From NCBI GenBank assembly GCA_003427395.1, contig BFEA01000254.1, positions 803,737 through 828,219 on the forward strand: a DNA stretch of 24,483 bases. The letters run 5' to 3'. Shown piece by piece: positions 17,674 to 24,483 of the stretch. The stretch is from Chara braunii (lineage: Eukaryota > Streptophyta > Charophyceae > Charales > Characeae). Below the pieces are notes generated by a model, which was given only the letters and a program-made list of their open reading frames with translations, searched no databases and was not told the DNA's origin. Position numbers and translations under genes: made by a program. Each line of letters opens with the position of its first letter. The stretch's first letter is position 1.

Positions 17674-18080
17674 GGGTATCAGATGCCCCCCAAAAAGTAA
17701 AATAAATAAATAAATAAAAGGAGAGGACCTGGACATTTCTAGGCCGTGCATCGCAGAGGCGGATCTGAAGCGAGACCCTGAACCTGAGGAAGCAAAGAAA
17801 ATGGTGGGGGCATTGCATTGGTAGCAGCAGGCCCACGATGGTCATAATAGCGACTGAGACTAGGTGGAAAGAGTAATGCGTGAGTGTGTGATTTTATGCG
17901 CTCGTCATTCTTTATAGCTGTGTCATCTTTAGCTCCAATGGTCTCAGTTTTCTCCTGTCGATGGTCTCAGTTTTTGCGAAGTTTTCTCCTGTCTACGTTA
18001 GGGTTCATGTGGGCTGCGTTCTTGGCATTGGTAGGTACTCCCAAGTTTCTGTTGAGCTCATTAATCTATGAAACAACTTC

Positions 18081-18177
18081 TCATTTTTAATGCGTGTCAT
18101 CCTCAAAGCGCAGGGGCCATGCTAATCTTCATCCTCTGTATCGTTCCAATTTCAATGGATGTGTCCTGAAGGACATT
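18081..18177 (-). pseudogene. U6 snRNA retropseudogene, antisense copy with target-site duplication
   Basis: On the minus strand it reads GTCCTTCAGGACACATCC, ATTGAAATTGGAACGATACA, GAGGATGAAGATTAGCATGG, CCCCTGCGC, a TTTG insertion, AGGATGACACGCATT and a short A-rich end. The U6 3' end is missing or degenerate. It is flanked by the exact 14-bp direct repeat TATGAAACAACTTC (18067-18080 and 18178-18191), a textbook target-site duplication of LINE-mediated insertion. It has a 4-nt insertion (GATG) at the same point where copies 1-3 have AAAG, but lacks their GG insertion. Confidence 0.9.
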
Positions 18178-18227
18178 TATGAAACAACTTCATCTCAGTC
18201 AAGATTTGAGTTTGGGGTAGGCCAGGA

Positions 18228-18248
18228 AAAAAAAAAAAAAAAAAAAAA
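18228..18248. repeat. Poly-A tract, followed by a possible hammerhead tail fragment
   Basis: An A run is followed at about 18254 by GCAGTTTTGTCACAGCC, close to the GCAGTTTGTCACAGCC at the 3' edge of the hammerhead at 1992. It may be a short fragment of the same element. From 18270 to 19076 I see only short repeats, such as GGTACGTATCTTA twice (18526, 18575), and unrecognised GC-rich frames (18688-18996 minus, 18743-18943 plus). Confidence 0.5.
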
Positions 18249-19076
18249 CTAAATGCAGTTTTGTCACAGCCGGCAGTTTTGGATGTGCAAAAAGAGGGAA
18301 ATTAGGGGTATTTTATTTTTGCCGTTCTCGAACGCAGGCCCCCTGCACACCACTGACTGCCCAACCCTGTTGTTTTTGCGCGCCTGACCTGCTATGCGCT
18401 TTTTATTTTTGGCTATTCTTTTTCTTTTTCTTTCGGCAAGTAGTTGTTGGCTTGTAATTTATGTTATGTAATACGTATATTTACTACATTACTTTTTTTT
18501 TTTCTTTTTTTTTTTTTGGGTTTATGGTACGTATCTTAAAACGGCCTTATAGTACGTAGCATCGGTACGTATCTTAGTGTATAGTACGCACTACGTACCG
18601 AGCACTGTTGATAAATAAATCAGTGAAAGAGTCGCACAAGCTTCCCTCAATCCTCCTTAAAACCATCACTACCTCCTGAAAGGTTGGTTAGCGAGGGGTT
18701 ACCTTCGGTGGTGGTCCGGTCAGCCATCTGTGAATTTCATCGATGGCGCAAAGTTCGCCCCGACGCCCGAAGGTCGTGGCGCTGATGTGTGGGCGAACAG
18801 TCGGTGAGGCACTGGTGGTTAAAACCCACCAGCGCATGGGCCTAGGAAACTCGAGGAAACGAGAGAGCCTATCTGAAAAGTGTGGAGGCGCAGGGCAACA
18901 GGACCAAAAAAAATTGCTCGCAGCGCCGCCCAATCGAAAATAAAAATGCCATGGTGGCGTTTCGGCGAATCTGGGCGCCCATGGGGAAGCCGCCAACCTT
19001 GCTGTACCGATTGTTTTTAGAACTTGGAAAGTATATAGTGGAACATCCTGGAACAGAAAGGAAGAAAAAAGGAGCT

Positions 19077-19157
19077 GTCCTTCGGGACATCCATTAAAAT
19101 TGGCCCCTGCACAAGGATGAAACGCATAAATAAATTAAAATAATAGAGAAATGGTCC
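19077..19157 (+). pseudogene. U6 snRNA retropseudogene with internal deletion
   Basis: It has an intact 5' end (GTCCTTCGGGACATCCATTA), then jumps from AAAATTGG straight to CCCCTGCACAAGGATGAAAC. The missing part spans the ACAGAG box and the U2/U6-pairing region; TGG occurs at both edges of the gap in normal U6. An AT-rich insertion lies between CGCATAAAT and GAGAAATGGTCC. It lacks the GG insertion of copies 1-3, so it descends from a different U6 copy. Confidence 0.85.
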
Positions 19158-19573
19158 TTTGTTTAATTTTATATTTTTTAAAAGGAAGTAGAGGATATGG
19201 GAAACCTGTGTAGCACACCGAACATGTTTGGAGCTTTTGCGAACGTGTGCAGCCGAGCATTTTTTTTTTCGGTTGATTTGTTTTTGTCGTTTTTTTTTAT
19301 TGTTTTTTTAAATTGTGTTTGGCTAAGAATGTTTTTTTGAACATGCCTCCCAGGCAAAAGTTTGTTTGTAATATTCTATTATTATTAACATAACATATAT
19401 TTTTACATTCGCGTTTGGAGGGTCTTGGCGCTCGGTGGTGTTCGGTCGCGAACGTTCCGGTTTCGGTTGTCGAAAACGAACATGATATGTATTGTGCGAA
19501 ACCGTCGGGTTATCGAAGAACGTATATGGTCTGATCGGGTTTTGGTTGCCTGGTTTGATATGGAATTGTGCAG
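19158..19573 (+). other. T-rich stretch ending in a splice acceptor; probable intron
   Basis: Low-complexity T-rich DNA leads into GAATTGTGCAG at 19563-19573, a plausible 3' splice site immediately before the DUF1772 exon. No upstream exon with matching frame was found in the window. Confidence 0.4.
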
Positions 19574-19852
19574 GTCGGTTTTGCCGCTGGCGGATTAGCG
19601 CTTGCCGGATGTGCTACGGCAGCAGGTTCTGGTAATGAGTACGTGCTGGCAGCTCTTCCGCTTGCTTCTTGCTTGCCGTACACCCTGGCCTTCTTGATGA
19701 ATATCAACCACCAATTGCTTGATCAGGACTTGGACACAGCATCGACCAAAGCGAAAGAACTACTTCAAACTTGGAACAAGAGACATGCTGTGCGAACGGC
19801 TTGTGGCCTTGCCTCTTTTGCTGCGTTATTGTATCTTAGAGAGAAGAACTGA
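19574..19852 (+). CDS. Probable last exon of a DUF1772-family membrane protein (partial)
   Basis: The exon encodes about 92 residues and ends at TGA (19850-19852). Its C-terminal half matches the DUF1772 (anthrone oxygenase-like) pattern: a hydrophobic segment (about residues 24-40), an N-x-x-NHQLLD stretch standing where the family has its P-x-N-x-x-L motif, then LLQTWNKRHAVRT, corresponding to the conserved W-x-x-x-N/H-x-V-R-T, and a final hydrophobic helix (GLASFAALLYL). The start is glycine/alanine-rich and probably a membrane helix. DUF1772 proteins are small integral membrane proteins; some fungal members act on anthrones, but plant-lineage members are uncharacterised. No ATG opens this frame; GTG at 19568 lies in the acceptor, so upstream exons are needed. 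Without transcript data it could also be a fragment of a pseudogene. Confidence 0.6.
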   Translation, partial: VGFAAGGLALAGCATAAGSGNEYVLAALPLASCLPYTLAFLMNINHQLLDQDLDTASTKAKELLQTWNKRHAVRTACGLASFAALLYLREKN

Positions 19853-20320
19853 TCGAACACCTGCTTGCATACCCAACAAAGCAAATGCATCCGTAAATAG
19901 CAAAGCAACTTGTGGTGGTCAGGTTGCCAGCGTCGTCAGCAGAACAGAAAACTCGAAGTCCTGATGGATTAGAAGTGGCGCTTCTATCGCTATGCTTGAC
20001 TGGGATGAGTGGTAAGCAAATGGAGTGATGCCATTGGATGACTTCGTACTACCACTCCATACTCCGGTTCAACATGACATTGTTTGGTTTTGCCTATCAG
20101 CGACTCTAGTTTGAGCAGATCTACTACATCAGAATTAGCCACGGGGCTTGGCATCCTGTCTGGTCAAGGCCGTATGCTGCAACATAGGTCGCGCCTTTCC
20201 TTTTTTGGCAGTCCCAAGGAAAAAGTACCCCAGAGAAAGCATTTGTGGAGGACCAACTTGACCGGACAGGAGGCTGGGGAAGATAAGGATGACGTGGCAG
20301 GAGAAGGGATCCCAAGCAGG
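19853..20320. other. Downstream of the exon; no gene recognised
   Basis: This could hold the 3' untranslated region of the DUF1772 gene. No canonical AATAAA signal is present close to the stop codon. The frame at 20084-20407 runs into the GA microsatellite and is not convincing. Confidence 0.35.
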
Positions 20321-20323
20321 GGG

Positions 20324-20327
<4 letters not shown>

Positions 20328-20392
<65 letters not shown>
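20328..20392. repeat. GA microsatellite
   Basis: This is a perfect GA run of about 65 bp. Confidence 0.98.
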
Positions 20393-20394
<2 letters not shown>

Positions 20395-20516
20395 CTATAT
20401 GATTTGAGAAGTCCCACGAGAACAGTGGCCTTCGACCAAATCAATTCCTGACTGCAATTGGCACGAAGCATGCAGGTTACCCGAACTTCATCTGCAATTG
20501 CTATGGCAATGGTTTT

Positions 20517-20680
20517 CGTCTTCTTTCTCCAAGTATACAATTTCTCTGTCATTTCTTTCTTTGTTCGGCAAGTATAAAATTCTATTCTATGTCATTTCTT
20601 TCTTCTTTTTAGCAAGTACAAAATTGTATGTTCTCTTCTTCTTTCGGTAGGTATAAATTTCTATGTCAATGACATCTCTT
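20517..20680. repeat. Four diverged tandem units of 35-45 bp
   Basis: Each unit has a TTCTTTCTTC-type tract, AAGTAYAAAATT and CTATGTCATT (unit cores near 20531, 20570, 20614 and 20648). No coding or RNA signal is seen here or up to 20780. Confidence 0.7.
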
Positions 20681-20780
20681 TTTCGGAGTTTCCTCACCCA
20701 CCTCATTTTTCTCTGTTCTTTCGTTCTGTTCTGCCTCTACCTGTGCGTTCTTGCTTCTTTGTTCATCTTTGAACAAGTAT

Positions 20781-20880
20781 GGTGACATATGAAACTCTGA
20801 CGAAACAGTTTGTCACAGCCCCCTCGTTTGTTGTCATCTTCTCCCTCTCTGCCGACGGTTTACTGTGCAGCTCTGTTTAT
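20781..20880 (+). repeat. Hammerhead-family remnant with conserved 3' flank
   Basis: GAAACTCTGACGAAACAG and TTTGTCACAGCCCC match stem II, core and stem III of the ribozyme at 1992, with canonical A15.1. The following TTTGTTGTCATCTTCTCCCT and GACGGTTT to GCAGCTCTGTTT match its flank. The CTGATGA box has become GGTGACA-like and stem II is broken, so it should not cleave. A TA microsatellite follows (about 20878-20985). Confidence 0.7.
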
Positions 20881-20985
20881 ATATATATATATATATAATA
20901 TATATTCTTTTTTCTTGTTTGACGTTTGATGATATATAAATCTGTTTGACTATGTATTATATATATATAAATATATATATATATC

Positions 20986-22060
20986 TTGTGTTCATTTCAT
21001 TCCATCAGGTTTCGACCTGGTTATGTGTTTATTGAAAGGTTACATGTGTATAACCATTCTTGAAGACAATTCTATGTCGTCTACTGCCGTCTTGTGTCTT
21101 TTCCGTGCCATGCAGCTTCTTTCTCCCCGCTGATGTCTTGCCTTGGCGTCTTCCCTTGTTATGTCTGCTTAGGGCTTATCTTTTGTCTACTTGTCTTCCT
21201 CCTCCTCCTCTTCCTCCCCCTCCTTGTCGTGTTATGGTCTAACCAGTTGGCTTGAAACACAGAATGGTGTGTGGTAGGCTTGTGACAAGTACCAAATTCT
21301 GTGCCCTCTCTTGCTGCCTCTCTTCTCCTCTCTCTTCTCTCCTCCCCTCCCTGACGTAGTGTTTTTGCTTCTTTATTCGTTCTGTTTCATCCTCTTCCTC
21401 CTCTTCCTCCTCTTCGTTCTGTTTCCTCTTCTTTCTCCTCTCCCTCCTCCTTGCAGCGTCTATTGCCACACCTTTATGGAGAAATAGGCTTGGCTCTCAT
21501 CATCAAAAGTTGTATGCTGCTGTATGGTTGGTAAATTGGTAATACATTTCTGGGCCTTTTTGCTAAAAATAGATAAAGGGTAATACCGTAATACCAGAAG
21601 TTCACGAGAGCCGAAGTTGAGGTCTTGCCAGCAAATGCTGTAAGCGCATTTTCGCTTTGGGCCTGCGTTGGTAGCAAAAGCGGAAGCCCGCTTTGGAAAG
21701 GCGCAGTCGTAGGCTCGTGCGGCTTGAAGGTATAGCTTTGTCAGTTTAGGATCCGTGTGGACTTTGGGGCTTCATTCGAAAGGGGTGAATGGTATCCCTC
21801 GTATGCAACGTATCGAATTCTAATGCATCTCTTGCTGCCTCTTTTGTCCTTTGTGTTGTCTTCTTTGCCCCGTTCATCTTCGTTCCCCTCCCTGATGTCC
21901 TGTTCTGTTTCTCCCCTTCTAACCCCTTGCTCAGCTTTATGTTTGTCTTTCGTCTCCGCCGCCCCGCCGCGGCCACGCCGCCGCCGCAGCCGCCGCCCCT
22001 TGTTTTTTTGTTTTTTTTGTTTTTTGCCTTCTGATATTTGTTCTGTTCCTGTGGTTGCAT
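20986..22060. other. Pyrimidine-rich stretch without supported gene
   Basis: CT/CTC/TTCC-rich tracts dominate 21120-21460 and 21830-22010, producing serine/leucine/proline-rich frames on one strand and glutamate/arginine/lysine-rich frames on the other (for example 180 codons at 21757-22299). I recognise no protein family and treat these as compositional. Confidence 0.5.
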
Positions 22061-22130
22061 TTGGATTCGGACACGAGTCCGCATTTTATCAGTTCATGTG
22101 TGTACCAACTGAGCTAAAGCGTGTTGGTTG
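22061..22130 (-). repeat. tRNA-derived SINE head, second copy (antisense)
   Basis: On the minus strand the A box TAGCTCAGTTGGTA (22103-22116) and B-box-like GTGTCCGAATCC (22063-22074) have the same spacing and layout as at 4530-4601, including ACCAAC at the start and CATGAAC after the A box. The anticodon arm is degenerate in both, so the two share a SINE ancestor. A CTC microsatellite (22137-22168) abuts its 5' side. Confidence 0.68.
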
Positions 22131-22298
22131 CTCCTTACCTCCTCCTCCTCCTCCTCCTCCTCCTCCTCGTTGTTGTGTCTATGACCGCATGCTTATGGTC
22201 GGACCATCTTGCCTCTCATGGCGAAAAGGTATATTCCCGCCTTTTGTCAAGTCCAGGCCCCATATCATCCGCATCCGGAACACTCGTTCAAATGACTG

Positions 22299-22695
22299 AT
22301 GAAGTTGTGGAATTCCGATTGAGCAGAGTTACTGTAGCAGTCTTGCCTGTTCTGTCTGTCCTCATCTGAGCAAATTCTTCAAGTCCATCTGCATTATAAA
22401 TGAGTCGTGCTTGCTTTACTTAACTGTGATAGTTCATCCTAACACACGAGTCTATCTGCATTATGAACAAGCGAGTTGTTTTTTAGGGCATCGATCGCCA
22501 CACCATTACCACGCCCGAAATGTGCAAAATGAGAAATGAGAATGATCTGTCGCTGGGCCTGGTTCCCAGCACGTGCTGCTCCCCACGAATAGACTGGAGC
22601 ATTTGTTCAAAAAAAAAAAAAAGAAAAAAAAAAAGAAACTTCAACGATGAAGTTGTGGAATTCCCGGCGAAGTATGAACAGAGTAACTCATTTTG
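22299..22695. repeat. Direct repeat of about 45 bp
   Basis: GATGAAGTTGTGGAATTCC followed by a GA-rich stretch and ACAGAGTAACT/GCAGAGTTACT occurs at about 22299-22340 and 22646-22690. Between the copies lie two diverged TCTGCATTAT blocks (22390, 22454), an A-rich run (22609-22636) and one arm of the fold-back element below. Confidence 0.7.
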
Positions 22696-22782
22696 CACAT
22701 ATCCCGAGTGGTGTGGGGATGCCCTCAAAGGCTCAAATAACTCGTTTAAAATGCAGAAGGACTGGTGTGTGAGGATGACCTA
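22436..22782. mobile_element. Fold-back element with about 95-bp inverted ends
   Basis: The left arm (22436-22531) runs CATCCTAACACACGAGTC, TCTGCATTATGAAC, TTTTAGGGCATCGATCGCC, ACACCATTACC and ATGTGCAAAATGAG. The right arm (about 22689-22782) is the same order in reverse complement with moderate divergence. It has no coding content; the 183-codon frame at 22520-23071 crosses A and T runs and is not credible. Confidence 0.7.
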
Positions 22783-22822
22783 CCCTGCTAGAACATGGCC
22801 AGATGCACGCGCCACATTTTTG

Positions 22823-22862
22823 TCTTTTTTACATTTCGTGAGTGGTGTGGCGAGGCCCTTAG
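22823..22862 (-). repeat. Shared terminal-type motif, further copy
   Basis: CTAAGGGCCTCGCCACACCA then CTCACGAAATGT on the minus strand repeats the motif seen in the fold-back arms just upstream and at 12772-12816. A TTA microsatellite follows (about 22886-22911), then T tracts at 23007-23050 and 23097-23113. Confidence 0.6.
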
Positions 22863-23338
22863 TCAGCAGTGCCAGTTTGTGGATTTTTTTATTATTATTA
22901 TTATTATTTTTTCAAACAGCTTGTTCTCGCTCTGACTTGTCTTGTCTCTCTGATCTTAGTGATGAAGGTAGGTGCATCTGTTGGGCCGCGCCTTGTTCTT
23001 TGTTTTTTTTTTGTTTTTTTTTGTGTAGTTTTAAAGTTTTTTTTTTTTTTAATGAAAAAAACAAATTGTAATGGGGGGACAGCTGTATTTTTAGTCTTTT
23101 TTTTTTTTTTTTTAACTATGCTTTCTTCTCCCAATGTTATGTTAGTCTCCCACTAGTTACGTCAGAGCCTCCTCCCACTAGCTACCTACCAATCGCCACA
23201 CACGAGCCCTCCGTTGACCTGCAACCTAAATACCGAGCGCATAGCATGGGACACAGAAAGTTATGGGTGCCCCCCGCCCAAGGCAATCGCCCTAATATAA
23301 TCCCGGCCTGCCTATCCCTTTTAGGTTCAACCTAACCC

Positions 23339-23449
23339 CCACCTTCTTCCCCTGAATACAACGTACGGTCATTATGTCTGTATCTAGACTGAAAGATGCC
23401 TCGAATACAGCTATAATGACCGTACGTTGCATTCGGGGGAAGAAGGTAG
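23339..23449. mobile_element. Palindromic fold-back element, copy B (111 bp)
   Basis: The left arm CCACCTTCTTCCCCTGAATA, continuing through CAACGTACGGTCATTAT, faces its reverse complement at 23413-23449 with only a few mismatches, around a 37-nt spacer containing TCTAGACTGAAAGATGCC. The spacer matches copy A at 7523-7634 in opposite orientation. The arms of copy B are better preserved, suggesting a younger insertion. Confidence 0.82.
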
Positions 23450-23455
23450 TGATGG

Positions 23456-23575
23456 ATGCGAGGGACGAAGGCATAGCCTCGTATCCCCTCAGGGGTTCAA
23501 TCCTTACCCCTGGTAATGGATCGAGGGGACAAAGGCATAGCCTCTACCAAGACCAACCACGGGGGGGGGGGGGGG
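23456..23575. repeat. Short duplicated block and G run
   Basis: GAGGGACGAAGGCATAGCCTCG and GAGGGGACAAAGGCATAGCC are two copies about 60 bp apart, followed by a 15-base G run (23561-23575). GGGGTTCAATCCTTACCCC between them looks like a tRNA T-arm, but no A box was found upstream. Confidence 0.6.
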
Positions 23576-23840
23576 CAAGCCAACTACGTCTTGAGGTGAA
23601 CCAAAAGTCCCGAATTTTCATTGGTGTGCTGCTGCTTGGGCCTGTGAGTCACGATTTTTTTATTATGGCACACACATGGCTTTTGACTGTGGTTTGTGAC
23701 ACCTGTTGGATACAACTTTTGCCTGTGGAAGTGTCTTTTGCCCATGAGATGTGACATTCCAATACGACTTTTCATTATGAGGCGTGATTTTTACCCCTGG
23801 GATGTGACTGTTTGCCGGATGCCTAATGGACTTGACTGCT

Positions 23841-23969
23841 AAGGTACCTGACTGTGACTTTTCTGAAACTGACCGTCTCTGCCAAGGTACCCGACTGTGA
23901 CTTTTCTGAAACTGACCGTCTCGGCCAAGGTACCCGACTGTGACTTTTCTGAAACTGACCGTCTTGGCC
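23841..23969. repeat. 43-bp tandem repeat, three units
   Basis: Units beginning AAGGTACCYGACTGTGACTT and ending CTGACCGTCTYKGCC start at 23841, 23884 and 23927 with almost no divergence. The reverse-strand frame across them is an artefact. Confidence 0.95.
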
Positions 23970-24047
23970 TTTCTTGGCCCAGGCCTCTGACCCTGAAACT
24001 CGAATTTGGGGTCTTGAATCGTGGAAGGCCTTTCAGTCTAGGGGGGG

Positions 24048-24048
24048 A

Positions 24049-24079
<31 letters not shown>

Positions 24080-24112
24080 AACAAACAAACAAACAAACAA
24101 ACAGACAAACTA
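24048..24112. repeat. GA then AAAC compound microsatellite
   Basis: A GA run is followed by tandem AAAC units. From 24113 to the window end I see nothing recognisable. Confidence 0.95.
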
Positions 24113-24483
24113 AACAATCTGCTGTCAGCAGGTTCGACTGCTCTTGACCTTCTCCGTGAACATCATAGACTACAGCAGATTACAGAGATGATGCCTTTCT
24201 CTAACCCTCTGTATAAATTTTGATTTCAACCTTGGCCCATCTTGTTACGGCCATTTCGGATCTTCTTGCGAATCATTTTGGATTTTCTGCTAATGGTGTG
24301 TGTGGAATGAACTCGCGTGGTTCCCTCACCCCTCGCACAATCTTTGGATGACTAGTTTAGCTCAAATTTCGTCACTTCCTAGTCCCCATTCTGCGCTCGG
24401 GTTGGATGCGCTCCTCATGCATGTTACGGAATTGCCAACCTTCGGATCTTGAGTGTGGGATGGTGTGCATCTTTTTCTCGTTT

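Noticed and set aside
22297-22330. Third hammerhead candidate starting CTGATGA
   Set aside because: CTGATGA is present, but no stem II followed by GAAA can be formed.
22520-23071. 183-codon plus frame
   Set aside because: It runs through a fold-back element, an A run and T runs; no domain is recognisable.
23489-23515. T-arm-like GGGGTTCAATCCTTACCCC
   Set aside because: No acceptor, D or anticodon arm is found upstream; it is probably a chance inverted repeat next to a G run.

Overview
This window reads as repeat-dense, gene-poor nuclear DNA from a eukaryote. The evidence is at least five recognisable U6 snRNA-derived sequences, tRNA-derived SINE-like heads, very long homopolymer and dinucleotide tracts, miniature DNA transposons with target-site duplications, and a single exon-like coding piece with a splice acceptor. 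A type III hammerhead ribozyme fold resembling those of plant retrozymes makes a plant-lineage genome (land plant or streptophyte alga) the best guess, but the species cannot be fixed from the sequence. No rRNA, CRISPR array, bacterial operon or intact retrotransposon pol frame is visible. Almost all open frames are low-complexity translations of poly-T, CT or GA tracts.

Layout. 1-900: poly-T, AT-rich DNA and miniature transposon copy 1. 1.3-2.9 kb: a cluster of related modules in both orientations, with a hammerhead ribozyme at 1992-2064 and a perfect 22-nt palindrome at 2461. 3.1-4.2 kb: a 23-bp tandem repeat, a palindrome-rich fold-back segment and a hammerhead-like core. 4.5-5.7 kb: an antisense tRNA-like SINE head, then a GTTCACGATC tandem array interrupted by miniature transposon copy 2. 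5.9-6.8 kb: two U6 retrocopies. 7.5-9.7 kb: a 112-bp fold-back element, a decayed hammerhead relative, a 529-bp tandem duplication containing a CA-rich minisatellite, and a three-unit repeat. 9.96-10.8 kb: a GC-rich open region of unknown nature. 11.6-12.5 kb: nested inverted, direct and tandem repeats. 13.2-13.8 kb: a GA microsatellite and miniature transposon copy 3. 14.1-14.9 kb: undetermined bases, a 50-bp poly-A and an exact Nextera mate-pair junction adapter, so this part is a likely misjoin. 15.5-19.2 kb: three more U6-derived copies. 19.57-19.85 kb: the probable last exon of a DUF1772-family membrane protein. 20-24.4 kb: microsatellites, a hammerhead-family remnant, a second tRNA-like SINE head, two fold-back elements and a 43-bp tandem repeat.

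The main story is mobile RNA rather than gene pathways. Two observations stand out. First, a full type III hammerhead fold with degraded relatives in the same orientation suggests a retrozyme-like family. Second, the U6-derived copies that retain the region carry a 4-nt insertion directly after the ACAGAG box. The adapter at 14812-14849 means that linkage between sequence left and right of about 14830 should not be trusted.
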